Notes: generated by a model from the letters alone, not told the origin. Positions 41,101 through 54,119 are shown, numbered from the stretch's first letter. The stretch: DNA of 64,000 nt from Notolepis coatsorum (GCA_963971535.1 CAXASK010002114.1:67001-131000), one strand, 5' to 3'. Made by a program: numbers and translations.

Positions 41101-41375
41101 CCTGGGGCACACGAGGAACATACTGACTGAACTGTCCTGGAGCACAGGAAGAACATACTGACTGAACTGTCCTGAGGCAAAGGAAGAACATACTGACTGA
41201 ACTGTCCTGGGGCACAGGAAGAACATACTGACTGAACTGTCCTCAGGAAGAACATACTGACTGAACTGTCCTGGAGCACAGGGATAACATACTGACTGAA
41301 CTGTCCTGTAGCACATGAAGAACATACTGACTGAACTGTCCTGGTGCACAGGAAGAACATACTGACTGAACTGGC
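30600..41375 (+). repeat. Locally amplified domain of 1.0-2.3 kb units
   Basis: Two rare monomers recur here. CATACTTACTG lies at about 30,951, 32,485, 34,130, 35,804, 36,819, 38,009, 39,059 and 40,249 (intervals 1,534, 1,645, 1,674, 1,015, 1,190, 1,050 and 1,190). AACTGGCCTG lies at 32,076, 33,721, 35,255, 37,600, 39,840 and 41,374 (intervals 1,645, 1,534, 2,345, 2,240 and 1,534). Every interval is a whole number of monomers, less 6 bp where a 29-bp monomer is included. The GAACTGTTCT monomer, found 28 times in the window, is absent between about 29,770 and 42,490. The domain is therefore a separate amplification of a sequence like 17,560-19,050. Confidence 0.9.
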
Positions 41376-44300
41376 CTGGGTCACAGGAAGAACATACTGA
41401 CTGAACTGTCCTGGGGCACAGGAAGAACATACTGACTGAACTGTCCTGGAGCACAGGAAGAACATACTGACTGAACTGTCCTGGAGCACAGGAAGAACAT
41501 ACTGACTGAACTGTCCTGGAGCATAGGAAGAACATACTGACTGAACTGTCCTGAGACACAGGAAGAACATACTGACTGAACTGTCCTGAGACACAGGAAG
41601 AACATACTGACTGAACTGTCCTGGGGCACAGGAAGAACACACTGACTGAACTGTCCTGGAGCACAGGAAGAACATACTGACTGAACTGTCCTGGGGCACA
41701 GGAAGAACATACTGACTGAACTGTCCTGGGGCACAGGAGGAACATACTGACTGAACTGTCCTGAGGCACAGGAAGAACATACTGACTGAACTGTCCTGGG
41801 ACACAGGAAGAACATACTGACTGAACTGTCCTGGGACACAGGAAGAACATACTGACTGAACTGTCCTGGAGCACAGGAAGAACATACTGACTGAACTGTC
41901 CTGGGACACAGGAAGAACATACTGACTGAACTGTCCTGGGTCACAGGAAGAACATACTGACTGAACTGTCCTGGGGCACAGGAGGAACATACTGACTGAA
42001 CTGTCCTGAGGCACAGGAAGAACATACTGACTGAACTGTCCTGGGACACAGGAAGAACATACTGACTGAACTGTCCTGGAGCACATGAATAACATACTGA
42101 CTGAACTGTCCTGGAGCACATGAATAACATACTGACTGAACTGTCCTGGGGCACAGGAAGAACATACTGACTGAACTGTCCTGGAGCACATGAATAACAT
42201 ACTGACTGAACTGTCCTGGGGCACAGGAAGAACATACTGACTGAACTGTCCTGGGTCACAGGAAGAACATACTGACTGAACTGTCCTGGGTCACAGGAAG
42301 AACATACTGACTGAACTGCCCTGGGGCACAGGAAGAACATACTGACTGAACTGTCCTTGAGCAAAGGAAGAACATACTGACTGAACTGTCCTGGGACACA
42401 GGAATAACATACTGACTGAACTGTCCTGGGACACAGGAAGAACATACTGACTGAACTGTCCTGGAGCACAGGAACAACATACTGACTGAACTGTTCTGGG
42501 GCACAGGAAGAACATACTGACTGAACTGTCCTGGAGCACAGGAAGAACATACTGACTGAACTGTCCTGGAGCATTGGAAGAACATACTGACTGAACTGTC
42601 CTGCGACACAGGAAGAACATACTGACTGAACTGTCCTGAGACACAGGAAGAACATACTCACTGAACTGTCCTGGGGCACAGGAAGAACACACTGACTGAA
42701 CTGTCCTGGAGCACAGGGAGAACATACTGACTGAACTGTCCTGTAGCACATGAAGAACATACTGACTGAACTGTCCTGGGGCACAGGAAGAACATACTGA
42801 CTGAACTGTCCCGGGTCACAGGAAGAACATACTGACTGAACTGTCCTGGAGCACATGAAGAACATACTGACTGAACTGTCCTGGAGCACATGAATAACAT
42901 ACTGACTGAACTGTCCTGGAGCACATGAATAACATACTGACTGAACTGTCCTGGGGCACAGGAAGAACATACTGACTGAACTGTCCTGGAGCACATGAAT
43001 AACATACTGACTGAACTGTCCTGGGGCACAGGAAGAACATACTGACTGAACTGTCCTGGGTCACAGGAAGAACATACTGACTGAACTGTCCTGGGTCACA
43101 GGAAGAACATACTGACTGAACTGTCCTGGGGCACAGGAAGAACATACTGACTGAACTGTCCTTGAGCACAGGAAGAACATACTGACTGAACTGTCCTGGG
43201 ACACAGGAATAACATACTGACTGAACTGTCCTGGGACACAGGAAGAACATACTGACTGAACTGTCCTGGAGCACAGGAACAACATACTGACTGAACTGTT
43301 CTGGGGCACAGGAAGAACATACTGACTGAACTGTCCTGGAGCACAGGAAGAACATACTGACTGAACTGTCCTGGAGCATTGGAAGAACATACTGACTGAA
43401 CTGTCCTGCGACACAGGAAGAACATACTGACTGAACTGTCCTGAGACACAGGAAGAACATACTCACTGAACTGTCCTGGGGCACAGGAAGAACACACTGA
43501 CTGAACTGTCCTGGAGCACAGGGAGAACATACTGACTGAACTGTCCTGTAGCACATGAAGAACATACTGACTGAACTGTCCTGGGGCACAGGAAGAACAT
43601 ACTGACTGAACTGTCCTGGGTCACAGGAAGAACATACTGACTGAACTGTCCTGGGGCACAGGAAGAACATACTAACTGAACTGTCCTGGAGCACAGGAAG
43701 AACATACTGACTGAACTGTCCTGGGGCACAGGAAGAACATACTGACTGAACTGTCCTGGGTCACAGGAAGAACATACTGACTGAACTGTCCTGGGGCACA
43801 GGAAGAACATACTGACTGAACTGTCCTTGAGCACAGGAAGAACATACTGACTGAACTGTCCTGGGACACAGGAATAACATACTGACTGAACTGTCCTGGG
43901 ACACAGGAAGAACATACTGACTGAACTGTCCTGGAGCACAGGAACAACATACTGACTGAACTGTTCTGGGGCACAGGAAGAACATACTGACTGAACTGTC
44001 CTGGAGCACAGGAAGAACATACTGACTGAACTGTCCTGGAGCATTGGAAGAACATACTGACTGAACTGTCCTGAGACACAGGAAGAACATACTCACTGAA
44101 CTGTCCTGGGGCACAGGAAGAACACACTGACTGAACTGTCCTGGAGCACAGGGAGAACATACTGACTGAACTGTCCTGTAGCACATGAAGAACATACTGA
44201 CTGAACTGTCCTGGGGCACAGGAAGAACATACTGACTGAACTGTCCTGGGTCACAGGAAGAACATACTGACTGAACTGTCCTGGGGCACAGGAAGAACAT

Positions 44301-47300
44301 ACTAACTGAACTGTCCTGGAGCACAGGAAGAACATACTGACTGAACTGTCCTGGGGCGCAGGAAGAACATACTGACTGAACTGTCCTGAGACAAAGGAAG
44401 AACATACTGACTGAACTGTCCTGGAGCACAGGGAGAACATACTGACTGAACTGTCCTGGAGCACATGAAGAACATACTGACTGAACTGTCCTGGGGCACA
44501 GGAAGAACATATTGACTGAACTGTCCTGGGTCACAGGAAGAACATACTGACTGAACTGTCCTGGGGCACAGGAGGAACATACTGACTGAACTGTCCTGAG
44601 GCACAGGAAGAACATACTGACTGAACTGTCCTGGGACACAGGAAGAACATACTGACTGAACTGTCCTGGGACACAGGAAGAACATACTGACTGAACTGTC
44701 CTGGAGCACAGGAAGAACATACTGACTGAACTGTCCTGGGTCACAGGAAGAACATACTGACTGAACTGTCCTGGGGCACAGGAGGAACATACTGACTGAA
44801 CTGTCCTGAGGCACAGGAAGAACATACTGACTGAACTGTCCTGGGACACAGGAAGAACATACTGACTGAACTGTCCTGGGGCACAGGAAGAACATACTGA
44901 CTGAACTGTCCTGGAGCACAGGAAGAACATACTGACTGAACTGTCCTCGAGCATAGGAAGAACATACTGACTGGACTGTCCTGAGACACAGGAAGAACAT
45001 ACTGACTGAACTGTCCTGAGACATAGGAAGAACATACTGACTGAACTGTCCTGGGGCACAGGAAGAACATACTGACTGAACTGTCCTGGGGCACAGGAGG
45101 AACATACTGACTGAACTGTCCTGAGGCAAAGGAAGAACATACTGACTGAACTGTCCTGGGGCACAGGAAGAACATACTGACTGAACTGTCCTCAGGAAGA
45201 ACATACTGACTGAACTGTCCTGGAGTACAGGGAGAACATACTGACTGAACTGTCCTGTAGCACATGAAGAACATACTGACTGAACTGTCCTGGGGCACAG
45301 GAAGAACATACTGACTTAACTGTCCTGGGTCACAGGAAGAACATACTGACTGAACTGTCCTGGGGCACAGGAAGAACATACTGACTGAACTGTCCTGGAG
45401 CACAGGAAGAACATACTGACTGAACTGTCCTGGGACACAGGAAGAACATACTGACTGAACTGTCCTGGAGCACAGAAAGAACATACTGACTGAACTGTCC
45501 TGAGACACAGGAAGAACATACTGACTGAACTGTCCTGGGACACAGGAAGAACATACTGACTGAACTGTCCTGGGGCACAGGAAGAACATACTGACTGAAC
45601 TGTCCTGGAGCACAGGAAGAACATACTGACTGAACTGTCCTCGAGCATAGGAAGAACATACTGACTGGACTGTCCTGAGACACAGGAAGAACATACTGAC
45701 TGAACTGTCCTGAGACATAGGAAGAACATACTGACTGAACTGTCCTGGGGCACAGGAAGAACATACTGACTGAACTGTCCTGGGGCACAGGAGGAACATA
45801 CTGACTGAACTGTCCTGAGGCAAAGGAAGAACATACTGACTGAACTGTCCTGGGGCACAGGAAGAACATACTGACTGAACTGTCCTCAGGAAGAACATAC
45901 TGACTGAACTGTCCTGGAGTACAGGGAGAACATACTGACTGAACTGTCCTGTAGCACATGAAGAACATACTGACTGAACTGTCCTGGGGCACAGGAAGAA
46001 CATACTGACTTAACTGTCCTGGGTCACAGGAAGAACATACTGACTGAACTGTCCTGGGGCACAGGAAGAACATACTGACTGAACTGTCCTGGAGCACAGG
46101 AAGAACATACTGACTGAACTGTCCTGGGACACAGGAAGAACATACTGACTGAACTGTCCTGGAGCACAGAAAGAACATACTGACTGAACTGTCCTGAGAC
46201 ACAGGAAGAACATACTGACTGAACTGTCCTGGGACACAGGAAGAACATACTGACTGAACTGTCCTGGAGCACAGGAAGAACATACTGACTGAACTGTCCT
46301 GGGGCACAGGAATAACATACTGACTGAACTGTCCTGGAGCACAGGAAGAACATACTGACTGAACTGTCCTGGAGCATAGGAAGAATATACTGACTGAACT
46401 GTCCTGAGACACAGGAAGAACATACTGACTGAACTGTCCTGAGACACAGGAAGAACATACTGACTGAACTGTCCTGGGGCACAGGAAGAACACACTGACT
46501 GAACTGTCCTGGAGCACAGGAAGAACATACTGACTGAACTGTCCTGGGGCACAGGAAGAACATACTGACTGAACTGTCCTGGGGCACAGGAGGAACATAC
46601 TGACTGAACTGTCCTGAGGCACAGGAAGAACATACTGACTGAACTGTCCTGGGACACAGGAAGAACATACTGACTGAACTGTCCTGGGACACAGGAAGAA
46701 CATACTGACTGAACTGTCCTGGAGCACAGGAAGAACATACTGACTGAACTGTCCTGGGACACAGGAAGAACATACTGACTGAACTGTCCTGGGTCACAGG
46801 AAGAACATACTGACTGAACTGTCCTGGGGCACAGGAGGAACTTACTGACTGAACTGTCCTGAGGCACAGGAAGAACATACTGACTGAACTGTCCTGGGAC
46901 ACATGAAGAACATACTGACTGAACTGTCCTGGAGCACATGAATAACATACTGACTGAACTGTCCTGGAGCACATGAATAACATACTGACTGAACTGTCCT
47001 GGGGCACAGGAAGAACATACTGACTGAACTGTCCTGGGGCACAGGAAGAACATACTGACTGAACTGTCCTGGGGCACAGGGAGAACATACTGACTGAACT
47101 GTCCTGGGACACAGGAATAACATACTGACTGAACTGTCCTGGGACACTGGAAGAACATACTGACTGAACTGTCCTGGAGCACAGGAACAACATACTGACT
47201 GAACTGTTCTGGGGCACAGGAAGAACATACTGACTGAACTGTCCTGGAGCACAGGAAGAACATACTGACTGAACTGTCCTGGAGCATTGGAAGAACATAC

Positions 47301-47953
47301 TGACTGAACTGTCCTGAGACACAGGAAGAACATACTGACTGAACTGTCCTGAGACACAGGAAGAACATACTCACTGAACTGTCCTGGGGCACAGGAAGAA
47401 CACACTGACTGAACTGTCCTGGAGCACAGGAAGAACATACTGACTGAACTGTCCTGGGGCACAGGAAGAACATACTGACTGAACTGTCCTGGGGCACAGG
47501 AGGAACACATACTGACTGAACTGTCCTGAGGCAAAGGAAGAACATACTGACTGAACTGTCCTGGAGCACAGGGAGAACATACTGACTGAACTGTCCTGTA
47601 GCACATGAAGAACATACTGACTGAACTGTCCTGGGGCACAGGAAGAACATACTGACTGAACTGTCCTGGGTCACAGGAAGAACATACTGACTGAACTGTC
47701 CTGGGGCACAGGAAGAACATACTGACTGAACTGTCCTGGAGCCAAGGAAGAACATACTGACTGAACTGTCCTGGGACACAGGAAGAACATACTGACTGAA
47801 CTGTCCTGGGACACAGGAAGAACATACTGACTGAACTGTCCTGGAGCACAGGAAGAACATACTGACTGAACTGTCCTGGGGCACAGGAAGAACATACTGA
47901 CTGAACTGTCCTGGAGCACAGGGAGAACATACTGACTGAACTGTCCTGGAGCA
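39893..47953 (+). repeat. 8.1-kb block, second copy of 17,560-25,690
   Basis: The monomer order is the same as the first copy except for two separate losses of one monomer. One is a GCGACA monomer missing after GGAGCATTGG at about 44,060. The other is a GGGACA monomer missing between GGAGCA and GGGTCA at about 44,729. Private substitutions include GAACTGCCC at about 42,316, GAGCAAAGG at about 42,360 and GTCCCGGG at about 42,809, the last shared with about 20,478. Confidence 0.92.
42830..47929 (+). repeat. 5.1-kb higher-order unit, full copy
   Basis: This unit starts at ACATGAAGAA followed by ACATGAATAA monomers and is followed at 47,930 by a second, shorter copy. The offset to the second copy is 5,100 at first, 5,135 after the GCGACA monomer (missing here, present there), 5,170 after the GGGACA monomer, and 4,476 once the second 694-bp sub-unit ends. 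The unit therefore differs from its neighbour by two single monomers and one 694-bp sub-unit. Confidence 0.87.
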
Positions 47954-50900
47954 CATGAAGAACATACTGACTGAACTGTCCTGGAGCACATGAATAACAT
48001 ACTGACTGAACTGTCCTGGAGCACATGAATAACATACTGACTGAACTGTCCTGGGGCACAGGAAGAACATACTGACTGAACTGTCCTGGAGCACATGAAT
48101 AACATACTGACTGAACTGTCCTGGGGCACAGGAAGAACATACTGACTGAACTGTCCTGGGTCACAGGAAGAACATACTGACTGAACTGTCCTGGGTCACA
48201 GGAAGAACATACTGACTGAACTGTCCTGGGGCACAGGAAGAACATACTGACTGAACTGTCCTTGAGCACAGGAAGAACATACTGACTGAACTGTCCTGGG
48301 ACACAGGAATAACATACTGACTGAACTGTCCTGGGACACAGGAAGAACATACTGACTGAACTGTCCTGGAGCACAGGAACAACATACTGACTGAACTGTT
48401 CTGGGGCACAGGAAGAACATACTGACTGAACTGTCCTGGAGCACAGGAAGAACATACTGACTGAACTGTCCTGGAGCATTGGAAGAACATACTGACTGAA
48501 CTGTCCTGCGACACAGGAAGAACATACTGACTGAACTGTCCTGAGACACAGGAAGAACATACTCACTGAACTGTCCTGGGGCACAGGAAGAACACACTGA
48601 CTGAACTGTCCTGGAGCACAGGGAGAACATACTGACTGAACTGTCCTGTAGCACATGAAGAACATACTGACTGAACTGTCCTGGGGCACAGGAAGAACAT
48701 ACTGACTGAACTGTCCTGGGTCACAGGAAGAACATACTGACTGAACTGTCCTGGGGCACAGGAAGAACATACTAACTGAACTGTCCTGGAGCACAGGAAG
48801 AACATACTGACTGAACTGTCCTGGGGCACAGGAAGAACATACTGACTGAACTGTCCTGGGTCACAGGAAGAACATACTGACTGAACTGTCCTGGGGCACA
48901 GGAAGAACATACTGACTGAACTGTCCTTGAGCACAGGAAGAACATACTGACTGAACTGTCCTGGGACACAGGAATAACATACTGACTGAACTGTCCTGGG
49001 ACACAGGAAGAACATACTGACTGAACTGTCCTGGAGCACAGGAACAACATACTGACTGAACTGTTCTGGGGCACAGGAAGAACATACTGACTGAACTGTC
49101 CTGGAGCACAGGAAGAACATACTGACTGAACTGTCCTGGAGCATTGGAAGAACATACTGACTGAACTGTCCTGCGACACAGGAAGAACATACTGACTGAA
49201 CTGTCCTGAGACACAGGAAGAACATACTCACTGAACTGTCCTGGGGCACAGGAAGAACACACTGACTGAACTGTCCTGGAGCACAGGGAGAACATACTGA
49301 CTGAACTGTCCTGTAGCACATGAAGAACATACTGACTGAACTGTCCTGGGGCACAGGAAGAACATACTGACTGAACTGTCCTGGGTCACAGGAAGAACAT
49401 ACTGACTGAACTGTCCTGGGGCACAGGAAGAACATACTAACTGAACTGTCCTGGAGCACAGGAAGAACATACTGACTGAACTGTCCTGGGGCGCAGGAAG
49501 AACATACTGACTGAACTGTCCTGAGACAAAGGAAGAACATACTGACTGAACTGTCCTGGAGCACAGGGAGAACATACTGACTGAACTGTCCTGGAGCACA
49601 TGAAGAACATACTGACTGAACTGTCCTGGGGCACAGGAAGAACATATTGACTGAACTGTCCTGGGTCACAGGAAGAACATACTGACTGAACTGTCCTGGG
49701 GCACAGGAGGAACATACTGACTGAACTGTCCTGAGGCACAGGAAGAACATACTGACTGAACTGTCCTGGGACACAGGAAGAACATACTGACTGAACTGTC
49801 CTGGGACACAGGAAGAACATACTGACTGAACTGTCCTGGAGCACAGGAAGAACATACTGACTGAACTGTCCTGGGACACAGGAAGAACATACTGACTGAA
49901 CTGTCCTGGGTCACAGGAAGAACATACTGACTGAACTGTCCTGGGGCACAGGAGGAACATACTGACTGAACTGTCCTGAGGCACAGGAAGAACATACTGA
50001 CTGAACTGTCCTGGGACACAGGAAGAACATACTGACTGAACTGTCCTGGGGCACAGGAAGAACATACTGACTGAACTGTCCTGGAGCACAGGAAGAACAT
50101 ACTGACTGAACTGTCCTCGAGCATAGGAAGAACATACTGACTGGACTGTCCTGAGACACAGGAAGAACATACTGACTGAACTGTCCTGAGACATAGGAAG
50201 AACATACTGACTGAACTGTCCTGGGCCACAGGAAGAACATACTGACTGAACTGTCCTGGGGCACAGGAGGAACATACTGACTGAACTGTCCTGAGGCAAA
50301 GGAAGAACATACTGACTGAACTGTCCTGGGGCACAGGAAGAACATACTGACTGAACTGTCCTCAGGAAGAACATACTGACTGAACTGTCCTGGAGTACAG
50401 GGAGAACATACTGACTGAACTGTCCTGTAGCACATGAAGAACATACTGACTGAACTGTCCTGGGGCACAGGAAGAACATACTGACTGAACTGTCCTGGGT
50501 CACAGGAAGAACATACTGACTGAACTGTCCTGGGGCACAGGAAGAACATACTGACTGAACTGTCCTGGAGCACAGGAAGAACATACTGACTGAACTGTCC
50601 TGGGACACAGGAAGAACATACTGACTGAACTGTCCTGGAGCACAGAAAGAACATACTGACTGAACTGTCCTGAGACACAGGAAGAACATACTGACTGAAC
50701 TGTCCTGGGACACAGGAAGAACATACTGACTGAACTGTCCTGGAGCACAGGAAGAACATACTGACTGAACTGTCCTGGGGCACAGGAATAACATACTGAC
50801 TGAACTGTCCTGGAGCACAGGAAGAACATACTGACTGAACTGTCCTGGAGCATAGGAAGAATATACTGACTGAACTGTCCTGAGACACAGGAAGAACATA

Positions 50901-52465
50901 CTGACTGAACTGTCCTGAGACACAGGAAGAACATACTGACTGAACTGTCCTGGGGCACAGGAAGAACACACTGACTGAACTGTCCTGGAGCACAGGAAGA
51001 ACATACTGACTGAACTGTCCTGGGGCACAGGAAGAACATACTGACTGAACTGTCCTGGGGCACAGGAGGAACATACTGACTGAACTGTCCTGAGGCACAG
51101 GAAGAACATACTGACTGAACTGTCCTGGGACACAGGAAGAACATACTGACTGAACTGTCCTGGGACACAGGAAGAACATACTGACTGAACTGTCCTGGAG
51201 CACAGGAAGAACATACTGACTGAACTGTCCTGGGACACAGGAAGAACATACTGACTGAACTGTCCTGGGTCACAGGAAGAACATACTGACTGAACTGTCC
51301 TGGGGCACAGGAGGAACTTACTGACTGAACTGTCCTGAGGCACAGGAAGAACATACTGACTGAACTGTCCTGGGACACATGAAGAACATACTGACTGAAC
51401 TGTCCTGGAGCACATGAATAACATACTGACTGAACTGTCCTGGAGCACATGAATAACATACTGACTGAACTGTCCTGGGGCACAGGAAGAACATACTGAC
51501 TGAACTGTCCTGGGGCACAGGAAGAACATACTGACTGAACTGTCCTGGGGCACAGGGAGAACATACTGACTGAACTGTCCTGGGACACAGGAATAACATA
51601 CTGACTGAACTGTCCTGGGACACTGGAAGAACATACTGACTGAACTGTCCTGGAGCACAGGAACAACATACTGACTGAACTGTTCTGGGGCACAGGAAGA
51701 ACATACTGACTGAACTGTACTGGAGCACAGGAAGAACATACTGACTGAACTGTCCTGGAGCATTGGAAGAACATACTGACTGAACTGTCCTGAGACACAG
51801 GAAGAACATACTGACTGAACTGTCCTGAGACACAGGAAGAACATACTCACTGAACTGTCCTGGGGCACAGGAAGAACACACTGACTGAACTGTCCTGGAG
51901 CACAGGAAGAACATACTGACTGAACTGTCCTGGGGCACAGGAAGAACATACTGACTGAACTGTCCTGGGGCACAGGAGGAACACATACTGACTGAACTGT
52001 CCTGAGGCAAAGGAAGAACATACTGACTGAACTGTCCTGGAGCACAGGGAGAACATACTGACTGAACTGTCCTGTAGCACATGAAGAACATACTGACTGA
52101 ACTGTCCTGGGGCACAGGAAGAACATACTGACTGAACTGTCCTGGGTCACAGGAAGAACATACTGACTGAACTGTCCTGGGGCACAGGAAGAACATACTG
52201 ACTGAACTGTCCTGGAGCCAAGGAAGAACATACTGACTGAACTGTCCTGGGACACAGGAAGAACATACTGACTGAACTGTCCTGGGACACAGGAAGAACA
52301 TACTGACTGAACTGTCCTGGAGCACAGGAAGAACATACTGACTGAACTGTCCTGGGGCACAGGAAGAACATACTGACTGAACTGTCCTGGAGCACAGGGA
52401 GAACATACTGACTGAACTGTCCTGGAGCACATGAAGAACATACTGACTGAACTGTCCTGGGGCAC
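47930..52465 (+). repeat. Shortened copy of the 5.1-kb unit
   Basis: This copy follows the preceding unit directly. It has one 694-bp sub-unit instead of two, so one 29-bp monomer (50,343), and keeps both single monomers lost from the neighbour. Its 37-bp monomer is at 51,947, 4,476 bp after the one at 47,471. Private changes include GAACTGTACTGG at about 51,717 and GGGCCACAGG at about 50,223. Keeping the two monomers means it was not copied from the neighbour after those losses. Confidence 0.87.
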
Positions 52466-53384
52466 AGGAAGAACATATTGACTGAACTGTCCTGGGTCAC
52501 AGGAAGAACATACTGACTGAACTGTCCTGGAGCACAGGAAGAACATATTGACTGAACTGTCCTGGGTCACAGGAAGAACATACTGACTGAACTGTCCTGG
52601 AGCACAGGAAGAACATACTGACTGAACTGTCCTGGGGCACAGGAAGAACATACTGACTGAACTGTCCTGGGGCACAGGAAGAACATACTGACTGAACTGT
52701 CCTGGAGCACAGGAACAACATACTGACTGAACTGTCCTGGGGCACAGGAGGAACATACTGACTGAACTGTCCTGAGGCAAAGGAAGAACATACTGACTGA
52801 ACTGTCCTGGAGCACAGGGAGAACATACTGACTGAACTGTCCTGTAGCACATGAAGAACATACTTACTGAACTGTCCTGGGGCACAGGAAGAACATACTG
52901 ACTGAACTGTCCTGGGTCACAGGAAGAACATACTGACTGAACTGTCCTGGGGCACAGGAAGAACATACTGACTGAACTGTCCTGGAGCACAGGAAGAACA
53001 TACTGACTGAACTGTCCTGGGACACAGGAAGAACATACTGACTGAACTGTCCTGGGACACAGGAAGAACATACTGACTGAACTGTCCTGGAGCACAGGGA
53101 GAACATACTGACTGAACTGTCCTGGGGCACAGGAAGAACATACTGATTGAACTGTCCTGGAGCACAGGGAGAACATACTGACTGAACTGTCCTGGAGCAC
53201 ATGAAGAACATACTGACTGAACTGTCCTGGGGCACAGGAAGAACATATTGACTGAACTGTCCTGGGTCACAGGAAGAACATACTGACTGAACTGTCCTGG
53301 GGCACAGGAGGAACATACTGACTGAACTGTCCTGAGGCACAGGAAGAACATACTGACTGAACTGTCCTGAGGCACAGGAGGAAC

Positions 53385-54119
53385 ATACTGACTGAACTGT
53401 CCTGAGGCACAGGAAGAACATACTGACTGAACTGTCCTGAGACACAGGAAGAACATACTGACTGAACTGTCCTGGGGCACAGGAAGAACATACTGACTGA
53501 ACTGTCCTGGAGCACAGGACGAACATACTGACTGAACTGTCCTGGAGCATAGGAAGAACATACTGACTGGACTGTCCTGAGACACAGGAAGAACATACTG
53601 ACTGAACTGTCCTGAGACACAGGAAGAACATACTGACTGAACTGTCCTGGGACACAGGAAGAACATACTGACTGAACTGTCCTGGAGCACAGGGAGAACA
53701 TACTGACTGAACTGTCCTGGGGCACAGGAAGAACATACTGACTGAACTGTCCTGGGGCACAGGAAGAACATACTGACTGAACTGTCCTGGGGCACAGGAA
53801 GAACATACTGACTGAACTGTCCTGGGGCACAGGAAGAACATACTGACTGAACTGTCCTGGGGCACAGGAAGAACATACTGACTGAACTGTCCTGGGGCAC
53901 AGGAAGAACATACTGACTGAACTGTCCTGGGGCACAGGAAGAACATACTGACTGAACTGTCCTGGGGCACAGGAGGAACATACTGACTGAACTGTCCTGA
54001 GGCAAAGGAAGAACATACTGACTGAACTGTCCTGGAGCACAGGGAGAACATACTGACTGAACTGTCCTGTAGCACATGAAGAACATACTGACTGAACTGT
54101 CCTGGGGCACAGGAAGAAC
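53385..54119 (+). repeat. 735-bp (21-monomer) tandem sub-unit, copy 1
   Basis: This unit is repeated immediately at 54,120-54,854. In order it carries GAGGCA, GAGACA, GGGGCA, ACAGGACGAA, a GGAGCATAGG monomer followed by GACTGGACTG, two GAGACA, GGGACA, GGAGCACAGGG, the run of seven consensus monomers, GGAGGAA, GAGGCAAAGG, GGAGCACAGGG and GTAGCACATG. The corresponding pair in the next 4,900-bp unit is at 58,285-59,019 and 59,020-59,754. Confidence 0.9.
53699..53943 (+). repeat. Run of seven identical consensus monomers
   Basis: Seven consecutive monomers here are all the GGGGCACAGGAAGAA type with no difference between them. They are followed by a GGAGGAA-type monomer at 53,944. Equivalent seven-copy runs lie at 54,434-54,678, 58,599-58,843 and 59,334-59,578. 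Elsewhere neighbouring monomers usually differ, so these runs look like recent local expansion of one monomer, later copied by the 735-bp and 4,900-bp duplications. Confidence 0.9.

Noticed and set aside
48563..53200. 1,545-codon minus-strand open frame as a protein gene
   Set aside because: It is a translation of the satellite through three cycling frames, with overlapping open frames of the same repeat elsewhere on this strand. There is no promoter, no unique domain, no stable start, and frame changes at 37-bp monomers have no effect. The same applies to the other long frames, such as 33,448-37,050, 30,951-34,361, 53,267-56,350 and 58,167-61,250.
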